Source: Globodera rostochiensis (taxonomy: Eukaryota > Nematoda > Chromadorea > Rhabditida > Heteroderidae). Taken from it: 64,000 bases of DNA. Below the pieces are notes generated by a model. It was given only the letters and a program-made list of their open reading frames with translations, did not search any database and was not told where the DNA came from. The stretch is from contig JAEVLN010000010.1 in the NCBI GenBank assembly GCA_018350325.1, forward strand, positions 2,728,001 through 2,792,000, in the 5' to 3' direction. The translations under genes and the position numbers were made by a program. Shown here piece by piece: positions 11,701 to 22,096 of the stretch (positions are counted from its first letter, which is position 1; every line of letters begins with the position of its first letter).

Positions 11701-12837
11701 GTACGTACGGAAGCTGAACGCGCCGCTTCGTGTGGGCGATGTGATCAAAATTAAGACGACAGTCGACAGAGCACAGAAATATTCAAAATACGAAATTGGC
11801 TTATACAACAGAGGGTGGAGCTACATAAGGCCATGTGAGCACATTTAATATATCTTTTGGAGAAATAACATAATTTCGAATCAATTATTGGAACAACCAC
11901 TTTTTGTCACCCTTTAATCGCAAAAAGTGAAAGTCCTGGACCTTTTCGGTTATGTGTCAACCAAACAAAAAAAAATTATGTAGACAGTCTATTCTTTAGT
12001 CTGAACAATGCAAATCAAAAATAAAATTTAATGAAAAAATGCGAAAAAATTGTTCGAATTCGGGTTCGGGGTTCGAAATCAACCGAAAAGAACGAAAAGT
12101 GGTCCTTTTCAAATGTTTGAAAATCAATTTTGCAAGACTCAATAGTTTTAAAAATTTACTCAACTTCTTTTCATTGCTTTTTTGCATTTGTTTACACAAA
12201 AAACCAAAATTAGTTAAAAACATTTTGTTTTTGTTCAATGGCTTTATTTAAAAAGCCTTACATATTTTAAGGTTTTTAACAAATGACAACATAACACCCG
12301 TAAATATATTGGTTTTAAATTTAAATTTAAGTTTCACGCATCCAATTCAACATCAGATTTGCCATCGATGGGGAGCCAACGAAATATGACATGTACTCAG
12401 ACTTTAAGAAGCCGGTTTGTTTGGTTTTGATTGTTCGCATATTTATAAAATTATATGAAAAAAAACAATTTTGCAGGTACTCAATGGATTGTACAGACAT
12501 TGGCTTAAAGCTGATTGGCATAATTTTACTCGTAAAAATGACAAAGGAATCATCATGGATTTTGAGATGCATTTGGAAGTGGCAAGTGACCTGCATTATC
12601 AAATTGTTGTGAACTCAAAGAGACTGCAATTTGTATTTGCCCTTTTTGAAAGTTGCGAGCAGTGCAAGGGCAGCAATGACTCGGACTTGACCGACGACGA
12701 AAATTGGTCAATGCCACTCTGGTCCGCCGACTACATTGTGGTAAATAAATTACAACAAATTTTTGGTTTAAAAAAACACAAAATATTTTCTGACGTAGCG
12801 TCAAATCCAAATAAGATTGGTGGTATCAATCATTTGA
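5728..12837 (+). CDS. Multi-domain galectin-like protein, 5' partial (17 visible exons)
   Basis: Exons placed by GT/AG and phase: 5728-6117, 6662-6900, 7310-7378, 7425-7483, 7659-7874, 7944-7997, 8115-8268, 8999-9066, 9259-9477, 9619-9681, 9792-9981, 10345-10539, 10785-10879, 11606-11834, 12332-12414, 12477-12740, 12799-12837; about 870 residues. Four fairly complete galectin-like sandwiches follow a partial first one. Recurrent pattern: LPYVRKL or YYKKL start, then GDVIKIK or GATFKVSG strand, then an F..G..F strand, then LPxW plus a GDV turn (LGDMTLLGQ, VSGDVNIF, GGLEID). The canonical HxNPR and WGxEE sugar-binding residues are not evident, so binding may be changed or lost. Exon 1 resembles the N-terminal domain of the protease fusion at 25.9-28.7 kb. 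The join of exons 1 and 2 does not keep phase, so an exon may be missed. No start codon or signal peptide is visible; the 5' end would lie left of the satellite. The last exon uses a weak acceptor; reading through would stop at 12854. Family call rests on pattern only. Confidence 0.7.
6274..6452. mobile_element. Foldback element of the CCCCGACCCC family
   Basis: The ends are inverted copies (TAGGGTTCAGCCCCG on the left, complement of GGGGTTGAACCCTA on the right). The interior consists of CCCCGACTTTTTT-type arrays and their complement. Flanks (AATTGCAA, ATTTGCTG) could be a decayed 8 bp target duplication. Lies in the first intron of the galectin-like gene. Confidence 0.75.
6984..7081. mobile_element. 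98 bp hAT-type MITE with perfect target duplication
   Basis: The element starts and ends with the perfect terminal inverted repeat CAGGGCTGGGCAAAAT. It is flanked on both sides by the identical 8 bp GTATACAG (6976-6983 and 7082-7089). An 8 bp duplication with CAGGG-type ends is typical of hAT elements. The interior is made of TTTCGGATT/CCGGAAAATTTCGG motifs. It sits in the intron between exons at 6900 and 7310. Confidence 0.92.
11113..11536. mobile_element. 424 bp MITE with TAGGGCCGCGATTTATATGG ends
   Basis: Long inverted terminal repeats (TAGGGCCGCGATTTATATGG and its complement) are flanked by identical 8 bp GTTATCAA (11105-11112, 11537-11544). No transposase is encoded. It lies in the intron between the exons ending 10879 and starting 11606 of the galectin-like gene. 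A 153 bp relative is at 29463-29615. Confidence 0.9.
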
Positions 12838-12868
12838 AAGAACACATTTTTTGAGAAATGGGTTTAAC

Positions 12869-13016
12869 TAGGGTTGGGCCCCCAATCCCGACCTCGCAAA
12901 TTTAGGCCATTTTTCGAGGGTTTTCCCCGACCCTGTTCCCGAAACTTCCAACCCCGCAAACCCCGACCCCCGAACCCTAACCCCGAGCGGGGTCGGGGTT
13001 AACATACACCCCTAAA
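12869..13016. repeat. CCCCGACCCC-family foldback repeat
   Basis: It begins TAGGGTTGGGCCCC and contains alternating CCCCGACCC and GGGGTCGGGG tracts, as at 6274, 30379, 30957 and 61384. The right terminus is not clear. It lies directly downstream of the galectin-like gene. Confidence 0.7.
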
Positions 13017-15184
13017 GATGACATCATCGAGCGACAAAATTCATTTTTTGCGAGGACAGGGCTGTGGTCTTGCATGTTGAAATCATAGATTAGATGAAAT
13101 CATATGAATGAAATAGTGGCATATTCGTAATCAGCGACCTCGATAACCCCCGGGTACCTCTCAATTGCTTAAACACCTTCAAATTTGAATCTGTGGGCGC
13201 ATAACCGGAAAGTACCGAAATTTGATTTAAACCCCGGGTTTATTAATAAAGCCTTGCACCCGATTAAATCTAAAACCGGTTTGCCATATCTTATTAATAC
13301 GAAAAAGCTCTTAGCTTTCATTTTACCCAATACCAGTCTGTCTTATATGGATTGGTTGGCTAACAAAAATGTTGTGAACTTCAAACTAAAACCCCTGCGG
13401 TGCTAAATTAATTACTTCCGATTTAAGCGCGGGATTTTCTTCATTTTCTTTTATGATTTTTATTGGACCAATTAACAAAATATTAAAAAAAAATTTTCTT
13501 ATAGTTAAAAGACTCTTCTTTCCGTGTGATGGAAGCCAGCCAGGTTATGGTCTATCAACAGCAGAAGGACAATGTTTAAATTCAACAATGCTTTATTTTT
13601 TAGCATTCAGAATATATTTTGTAGATTATTTACCCGCATGTGATTTTTTAATTGTTTTTTTAATGTAAAAGTTTTTATGCAAATTAATTTTGTAACATTT
13701 AAACCATTTGCATTCATCTCATCAATTCCATCGCATTCATCGGAAAAAGCAATACCAAAGCGCATGCAAAACGGCTGGAAGCCACAGCAAAAAGCTAGAC
13801 GATTTAAAATTTGTTTTCTAATTTTAAAATGTTTATTATTCGACAAATTTTGCATTTTTGTTAAATTATTTGTATCAATTATTATTCGACAAAATTATTG
13901 CATTTTTGTTAAATTTATTTGTTTAAATAATAAAGAAGAAAACTTACCACAGAATGACTGAAATAAGTGCGTGATTGTTGCAATCGCCTGCATGAACCAG
14001 AATTGCAATTGGCTAAATTTTATTTCTAATTATAAAACAAATTTATAATTTGGGGGCTAAAAAATATTTTATTTTATTAATTATTTGCATTATTTATATT
14101 AAACCGGTAGAATAAAGCACAAAATCGCTTCAATTATTATTGTCATAACGCCACTCAAGTCACTCATCGTTAATATTGTTGATAAAAAAGTTGAAAAACT
14201 GAAAATGAAATAATTAAACCGATTCGTAGAGAAAAATTTGAAATATAAATTATTTAAATTTAATTTATGTGGTGCAATATAACATCTTTTGAACATGCAT
14301 TTAAAATTGTGTAGCATTTTTAATTAAAGATTATTTAAATTTAAAATTTTGAGATTTTTAAACGTAATCGCTTATTTGTGGCATTTTTGTTAATTTCGAT
14401 AAATTCTCAAAAGGCGACAAATTTTTATTACGTTTGAAATATAAAAATGAAAATGTTGTGAAAATTGGCAAATAAATATGGCGCCTGAAGACTCTTCAAC
14501 AGACAATAACGGAAATTTTAGCCACATTTCTGTGCCTCTCATAATATAATATAGGCACTTCAAATGCTCACTCACTTGACTTTTGAAATGATTTTTCTTT
14601 TTGTCATACAAACAAAATTGGTATTTTATTTAATAATTCTTAAATAAAATCTTTAAATATTTGATGATTCATAAAAATATTTTTTGATGAAAATTAACTC
14701 ACAAATCAGTGAAAATTATAATATGCTGTTGTTCGGTGAGTTGGAGAGAATGTTTGCAGAAGGTTGGTTGATTTTTTGCCACTTTTATTAAGAAAATTCG
14801 ACAAAATTTAAAACAACTTAGTATAAATTAAACAAAATAAAATTTTTTTATTAAGTTTTGCACAAGTTTCTTTTCCATTTAGTTTTATTTTTAGTTCTTT
14901 GGCTAGATTCCAAAAAAAAGGTCCGAAAACCGGAATTCCGACAACATGGAAACCGGAAAAAATTTCAAAAAAATTTTAAATAATTAAATTTCCATTTTTC
15001 TTTAGCATGTTTAAAAAGATTTCAAAGGATGTGTAGCCTCATCGGCATCTCAAAAATCTACAAAATGAGAAGGCCAAAGTAAATCTGCAAACCTTTTGTT
15101 TAGACACAACATTTTTATCGCTAATCAAAAGTTTACACAAAACTTTAAAAAAAACACATATTTTACCCAACATATTTAAATAAT
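13017..15184. other. AT-rich stretch with no supportable gene
   Basis: Short open frames on both strands lack family resemblance. A minus-strand frame at 14099-14317 has one hydrophobic segment and could be a relic of a receptor C-terminus, but I could not splice it to anything. A plus-strand frame near 13500-13600 is cysteine-containing yet without usable splice context. Confidence 0.5.
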
Positions 15185-17303
15185 TCAATTATTTTTAGGT
15201 TCCGTCCATTGATTTCTCAGCATTTTAAAATGGTCTTCACGCTCTGATCGGTCAAGCAAAGTTTGGCCATAAATGTTTTTCAGCTGATTATATTGTCGCT
15301 TCGATGCAACAACGTTGTCTTCAACGCGTATTTGCCCTGCGGGGCCTCTTTGAAATTGGAAAATGTACAACAGCCAATGCTTAGCTTTTTTCTTCAGCAA
15401 TGGATGATGCCTTAAAGGGGTTAAGAGATTAATTAATAATAATTAAAACACGATTATTATATTTAATTTAATTGGATTTGTGTGTTACGTGATATGTTAT
15501 TAATTAAAACGGGATTAGAATTTGGTTTGAAATAGTTAAGAATTATTTTATTTATATAATCATTTAAATTGTATATGTCAATTTTGGCCCTTTTTAAATA
15601 TACATATTTTGATTTTTGAATTTTCAGAGCTAAATGCGCTTTGTTTAATTGAAATTTAAATTCCTAAAATTAAAAGTCTTAATTTAAAACTTTTTTAATT
15701 TTTAAAATTAAACAATGACAAAATAACAAAAGTAAAACTCACATAATCACGATTAAATCAACCAATGCGCCGGAGAACCCGTTGAACAACGAAGAAATTA
15801 TAAAGCCCAAACTGATGGAATATGTGTGCTGGATAACGTCAAAAAAAATCAAAAAGCTCATGCCGTTGTTAACGCATGCATTGAGAAAATGAAGAACAAA
15901 TGTTGGCGCTAATTGGCGTGCCGTTCGAATATTCTCGGAAATCTTTAAAAAAAAATTGAAAAAATATTTTTTTATTAATTACAATCAAACCGAATTGGTA
16001 AGGTAAACAAATTATAAAAAGTTTACTTGGTATTTGTCATTGAGACTCAGGTTAACGCCCGTCCGAGAGCTTCGATACTTGCGCAAATTATAGACTTGCA
16101 AAAAAATCAAGGTCTTAAATATATAAATCATTTTTTGATTAAATTAAAATATGGTAAATTACGGTAATTTCGATCAGGCCCGTTCCGAATACAACACAAA
16201 TGCTGATCATTGCTATTGGGCTTACAGACCACGGGGAACCTTCTTGCGAGAAAGTGATCCAGCTAGAAATTCCAATCTGAATTTTTGTTTTTTATATATC
16301 TTATTTGTTTTTAATTAAAAATAATTAAAAATATTTAAAAACAAGTTTAAATTAATTAAACAAATTTGTAACCGAAGCGGTAAGCCATAAAGTAGTGAAT
16401 CCGACCCAATTGAATTGGCCATATGTACGAAATTTGATAGTTGCTATCGTGCGTTCAGCGATCAACACATGACTAACCTGTAATGGGCAAAAAATTTTGT
16501 ACGATCTCTATTTTATCTGGCCCTTTAATTGGAAAAACTATCTGATCTGGAGAGATTTGTATAAGAAATCGTTTTTTAATAAATTTTTGAATGTTTAATC
16601 ACTCGATTAGATATGTTGAACTGATCAATTTGGTGTCAGGATATCTGATCATGATTACCAGGTCTGTTTCAAATTTGGTGTTCTCAGTGATTACCAGGCC
16701 TGATCCAAATTTGGTGTCAGGATATCTGATCATGATTACCAGGCCTGATCCAAATTTGGTGTCAGGATATCTGATCATGATTACCAGGCCTGATCCAAAT
16801 TTGGTGTCAGGATATCTGATCATGATTACCAGGCCTGATCCAAATTTGGTGTCAGGATATCTGATCATGATTACCAGGCCTGATCCAAATTTGGTGTCAG
16901 GATATAGATTATGATTACCACGTTCCGGAGTGTGTAGCCGAAGAGCCCAAGCATTTGTATCGCAATAGGACCTTGAAAGAACACGTTGCCGGCCACAAAT
17001 TTGATCACAACATAAACAGTTCGAGCAATTTCAAACTTAAAATTTTAAACCAAATAAATTTTGCATTATAATGAAAATATTAAAATTATTTATTTAAATT
17101 ATTACCATCACAATGCCAGCACTTTGGCCCAACAAAATGCACTTTAAATTGGAGTGCAACACTGAAGTGTTGATAATCAGTGCCACAGTGAAGAATGACG
17201 TCATCAGCGAAATTGGGTGGACAACCAATTCGGCATATGACAGCACATTGCCATAAAGCATTACTGCTTTAGATGGCGATGAATCGGAGGTAATATTTAC
17301 CAT
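15185..17303 (-). CDS. Serpentine (7TM) chemoreceptor, Sra/Srab/Srb/Sre-like group
   Basis: Seven exons (17303-17106, 17035-16919, 16477-16373, 16276-16163, 16113-16027, 15942-15743, 15410-15185) join with perfect phase into 348 residues, the usual length for a nematode chemoreceptor. The N-terminus (MVNITSDSSPSK) leads into hydrophobic segments. The end of TM3 carries VLIAERTIAT, matching the (E/D)R motif. The third intracellular loop has LSLNDKYQISENIRTARQL, the hallmark of the Sra-type superfamily. The tail is basic and polar (ends NQWTEPKNN). The start is ATG 17303; an in-frame TTG upstream is not a start. The intron between exons 2 and 3 is inflated by a 45 bp minisatellite. Expected to act as a plasma-membrane GPCR in chemosensory neurons; ligand unknown. 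Family group is established knowledge applied by eye. Confidence 0.9.
16634..16909. repeat. 45 bp minisatellite inside receptor intron
   Basis: About six copies of a 45 bp unit containing GATATCTGATCATGATTACC and AGGCCTGATCCAAATTTGGT. The first copies are degenerate, the last four nearly identical. The unit length is a multiple of three, so both strands stay open, but the array lies between receptor exons 2 and 3 and is not coding. Confidence 0.93.
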
Positions 17304-18296
17304 TTTAATCAATTTGTTTATCTTAATTATTTAAAAAAATTCACTAAAAAGCACTTGTTCAAAGCGATTGCTGTACACTTTCTCAGGGTTTCCGTTATTT
17401 TTTCCAAAATTAATTTGAAAAAAGACATAATTCTTATTTGGTCTAAAGTAAAAGAATTCAAAATTGTTTTAGACTAATGCATTTGGTTCCACATGAAATT
17501 TGAGAAGGCAAATTTCGATGCAAAGAAACCGTAAATTACGTAAATATAGACAAACAAATAATAATCGAATTTTCAAATTTACGTAATTTTGTTACAATTT
17601 AATAAAAAATATATATATTTCTGGTATAAAAAGTTTTATTTGACAGCACATTTTGATTAATTATTACAATAAAGAGCAATTTTGAAAGTAATTTTCTCTA
17701 AAAATTAACAAATCAATTAAATGTCAAAAATTATGTTCCGTCTATGTAAAAATGCCAAAAACGAAAGCCAAGATTTTGAATATGTTACCATTAAACTATT
17801 CTCATAACGGTTGATTAGTTCTGAGAATTCAAATGATTCTCTCTTTACTACTTTTTAATTGGACCAAAACGAGAAAATGTAAATCCAAGTCAATTAATGC
17901 AAAAGCTTTGTACAAAATGAAAAGTATTGCCAATTAATTGTTGCACGCACGCAATCCACCAAAATGTAGCGTATTTGAGTCTATTTAAACATTTTAATTA
18001 AGAAATGACATATTTTCAATAAGTAAAAAAAAAAATCGATTTTTATAAGACTAGGAAATTTGTTAAAAAAAAATTTTTCGAATTTACAAAACAAGTCGAC
18101 GAACTATCACGTCGACGAAATGTCGGATTGGCTCAGAAATACGAAATGTCTAATTTGGCTTAATCGATCCGGTGTCTTCATTAAGATTCTGAGATAAATA
18201 CTGATTTTTTTATGCTTCAAATAAAATTGGTGGACAATAATTATGAAGCAAAATGCCAAAAAGAATAAAATTGAACGCCCAAATTGTTGCAATTTT
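17304..18296. other. AT-rich spacer, nothing recognised
   Basis: Intergenic sequence between two minus-strand genes. I see poly-A/T runs, no convincing frames, and no clear inverted-repeat element. The receptor promoter would be immediately right of 17303. Confidence 0.5.
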
Positions 18297-20646
18297 TCAA
18301 CGCATTCGCACTGGCTGATGCTCTCGGTTGGTGACGTAGTCAAAAATTTGCGGCTGAGTTTGCACCTTGCGTATGAATTTGGTGATTGCCGGATATTTGT
18401 CCAGAATTTGGGGCTCAAAATGGCGCACGGTTGTCATATATTCTACAAAATAATAAAACATTATATTATTTATTGTATTGGTCATAAAATGCAAATTTTA
18501 TTAATGTTTGTAAACTATAATTTATATATTATATAAAATAAGATCCAATATTTGATATTTATTTTGTTTAAATTATACAGGAAGTATAATTATTAAATTC
18601 AAAAAATTTAATTAATTTTTACCCGAAATGACAAAGTCAACCCAAGTGATCCCGTTGGAAGTCAAAAAGCCACTGCCGGATTGCTTCAACAAGCTTACGT
18701 ATACCGGAAAATGCTTCTCCACATTTGGCAGAAAAATGGAGTTGCGCAACGATTGCTTAGAAATTTAGATGAAAATCATTTAAATTAACAAAAAATCATT
18801 TAGAATAATTAATTTTTAAAACATTATTTTAAAGCAATAAAAATAAGTAAAAAAAATATTATAAATTTTTTACTTTGTCTCCCTGATGGAAGCCGGCAAT
18901 CACATACATATATGGCTAAAATTACAATTTACAATTTAATAAATAAAAAACATTTTACAAATTACCTGAAGATCGAGTGCCACGTCGGCGTGGAAGTCGG
19001 AAATTTCGTCAACTTTTGCCTAAATAATTGTTTCCTATTTTTGGATTTTATTTTTTGACCTGTTCCCAATCGTTTCGTCCAGCCAAACCTAATAAAAAAA
19101 ATATAAATAAACATAAAACAAAAATTTTTTTAACCGAAACTTCGCGCCAAATAGCGCGCAATTGTGTGGCAATATGTCAATGGCTTCCCATCAACCTCAA
19201 ATTTTTAAAAATTATTAATTTAATTAAAGTTTTATTTCAAATATTAAATTTATATTTTTTGGTATTGACAATTTACCTCCAAAATTGGCACTTTGCCGTA
19301 CACAGTGCTGTCCTTTCTAAAGATTGTTTTTCAAAAATTGAGTTAAATTATAAAAATAGTGATTTAACATACAGTGCCAACCATTGCTTTCGTGAAATTC
19401 GAACATCATCAAATGGCACTTTTGCGTAATGGAAAATGAGTCGGATTGGCTCGCAGATGCCACGTGCATCAAAATAGATCAGCTTGAAGTTGGGCAATTT
19501 GCCGCCAACACCGATGGGCATCGGCAGTGCCATGCCCGAGGATTGGGTGCCGCCAGCAGGCTTTGGTGGTACCACCTGTTTTTTAATTGAAACAAAAAAA
19601 CAAATAATTTGTACTCCTACAACAACAGGCTGTTGAGGCTGTGAAGGAGACGACGGCGGTGACGGTGGCGGCGGTGGTGGAGCAGATTTTGGTGGTGGCA
19701 TTGGTGGCCCTTGGGGTACAGTCTTTGCCTGCGATTTTGCCTCAGTAGTTCCTTAATTCAAAATTAAAAAATAAATTATATTTTTCAAATTTAAGAATGT
19801 TTGCTTTAGGTGCCGTTAAATTAAATTTTAAACAAAAATAAAGTGCACCTGCTGATGGTCCAGATACTGCTCCATCTTTGCCACTGTCTTTTGGTTTTGT
19901 TACAGCAGTGGCGGTTGTTGCTGCTGTCGTTGTTGGAGGCGATTCCGTGCTGCCTTTGGCATCCGGCTTTGGACTTTTGGCATCTTTAAAAAAAAATTTT
20001 TTTAAATTGAAACAAAAGCGTCATCACCTTTTTTGTCTTTGTTGGATCCCATTTTGGCAAATGCTTTCCGCTCCTTTCGCACGCCTTCGCCTTCGTCAAC
20101 GATAAGAATTTTGTGAAGTTCATCTACAACTTTCTGTTCAGCAACATGGTCATTCTGTTCCCGCTCCAGCAACGGATTTGCTTCCTATAAATTTGGCATT
20201 TTTTAAATAATTATACATATTTAATTAAAATTTTAAATTAGTAATATCGCTAACCCTCTTGACCAGGGTGATTTTGCGAATTTGGGCACCAATTTGAACA
20301 TTTGCATCGGGTAGCTGTTCAATCTCGCGTACAGTGCCGACTCCAGTTTGGCTACGGTTGTTTAACGGTAACAGCTGAATGCATTTTTTGTTCAATTTCA
20401 AACAAAAAATATAAAGACGGAATGCCAATGCCAAACCCATTTGTTCAAAGTGATTTGGTGAATTTTGGCGCCAATTCGAACATGCGTGTCGGACGGCTGT
20501 TGTTGAATTTCTTGGACAGTACCAGTCGCAGGATGGCTTTGATTTGTTTCCAGCAAGTCGTTGGGGGACACATCAATTCGAAGCAGTTTTGCGTTGGTCA
20601 AAAGGATTATTGATGAGAAGAGCAGAAAAATGTTTACCAAATTCAT
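18297..20646 (-). CDS. Secreted GST-like protein with long low-complexity N-terminal extension
   Basis: About 13 exons, about 500 residues. The start at 20646 gives a signal peptide (MNLVNIFLLFSSIILLTNA). A motif then occurs twice, on separate exons: GTVQEIQQQPSDTHVRIGAK and GTVREIEQLPDANVQIGAQ. A Lys/Glu-rich exon (20190-20033), a Thr/Ser/Pro exon (19986-19853) and a proline-rich exon (PPPPPPSPPSSPSQPQQP) follow. The C-terminal 200 or so residues are a sigma-type GST: FKLIYFDARGICEPIRL, KVPILE, VDGKPLTYCHTIARYLARSF, DFHADVALDL, a helical exon at 18770-18630, and the end YVTNREHQPVRMR. The catalytic-type Tyr is present, but the usual Gln-Ser before AIxRYLA is Tyr-Cys, so glutathione binding may be altered. 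Small exons 7-11 were placed by homology to the fold. The secreted location and role at a host interface are inference. Confidence 0.85.
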
Positions 20647-20708
20647 ACTGCAAAGTTTTTTTTACATTTTTTGGTTTTTTTTAAACTAAGATTTCATTAG
20701 AATGTATC

Positions 20709-20949
20709 TGTCGGCGTATTATTTAAATATTATTATTATTTGAATAAGCATAATTTGATTTTCTTATTAAATTTGAAAATTCTTTTTCTTTATTGTTTCT
20801 ATTTTTTTCGAAAAAAGAGAATTTCAAATTTTACTACTAACATTCGAATTTTACTAAAACAAAATTTTGTGATAAAATTAAAATAAAACTAGCTTCTCGT
20901 ATTATTTGAATAGTTTACTAATCCTAATATTCAAATAATACGCCGGCAT
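20709..20949. repeat. Foldback element with TGTCGGCGTATTATTT ends
   Basis: Inverted ends about 21 bp long (left TGTCGGCGTATTATTTAAAT, right complement TGCCGGCGTATTATTTGAAT). The interior is AT-rich. It lies just upstream of the GST-like gene start. A diverged relative is at 44808-44968. Confidence 0.7.
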
Positions 20950-22096
20950 ATCCAAATTTATAAACTAGCTTTATTTAAATATAAGTAACTGTGAAAAATA
21001 ATTTTTTCATTGACCAAAAATGAAAGGATTTTGGCCGTGGAATGATTGGTCCGTCAAAAAATCCGTCCTTTTTGGCCCAAAAAATGGCCTTCAACATTTG
21101 CTCAGCTGGCCAATATCCACTTTAAAAATTTTCTTGTAAAATCGGTGGTCAGACAATTTTCGGACAACATTTTACCGGTTTTGACATTAGTCAGGTGCGC
21201 AAACAGCACCAATGTTTTTCGTAAAAATTCTAAGTTTACCAAACAAATGATTATTTTTAAAATCAATTTCAGAAGAATTAGTCTATTAATACAAATTATG
21301 TTATGTCACGTACAAAAGAGCAACGTTTTAGGCTTCTAAATATAATGTTTAAATGGAGCAAACCTTAACTATGTATTTAAAATGGAAATAAATAAATGAA
21401 TTTTAATAGATTCGAATAGACGAAGAAATTAGTTTAGGTATTTAATTTATTAATGAAAAATTAAATTAAAATTTTAAAATTTTTGATTAGTAAAACACCC
21501 AAATTAATATCACATTTTATACTTTTTTAGCATTAACGTTTTTTTATATTAAGCTTATCTCGGGCTCACCAACCACTTCTTTTCATTACGTCAAAATGTA
21601 CTATCAAACCTCTCACTACAAAATTACTTTTTCTCCAAGCGGCGGATTTGGCACAACATTTGCTATTGCCGATCTTTGCCCATTAAAAACGATACCCAAA
21701 CAAATTGTCAAAATTTATGCAAATGTACAAATTGGCCACCAATTTACCGTAATGAGAAGCAACAAAAAACAAAATTTCAACTTTTGTTGAGCTCCCAATT
21801 AGTTCAGAAAGCGGTTGTTTCGATATAATGCAGAAAATTTCGTCAAAATTCCAATTTTATGTTTCTTCAGAACTTGAAGGCTGAAGAATCCCGATCCCGG
21901 GTTTTCCTTATTATAGGCCTTATTTGTTAGACTAGAATTTGTTTTGTATTTTTCGCTTGGTTTTTTCCTAAATTTGAAGATATTTTATTTTTCCAAATAA
22001 ATTTAAATTTATGATCAATTTATAATTTTGACAATCTTGGAAACTCAAAATATTTATTATAAATAATATTGTCAAACTTTTTAATTTAAACAAAAT
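20950..22096. other. Intergenic region with one unassigned small ORF
   Basis: A 64-codon plus-strand frame at 21596-21790 (MYYQTSHYKITFSP...) opens with ATG, but has no splice context and no family I recognise. The rest is AT-rich spacer before the nuclear receptor. Confidence 0.4.

Noticed and set aside
14099..14317. C-terminal exon of a second serpentine receptor on the minus strand
   Set aside because: One hydrophobic stretch only; no upstream exons with receptor motifs could be found.
16591..16914. Repeat protein of 107 residues (LVSGYLIMITRPDPN units)
   Set aside because: The frame is the 45 bp intronic minisatellite of the receptor gene; a frame of equal quality exists on the other strand.
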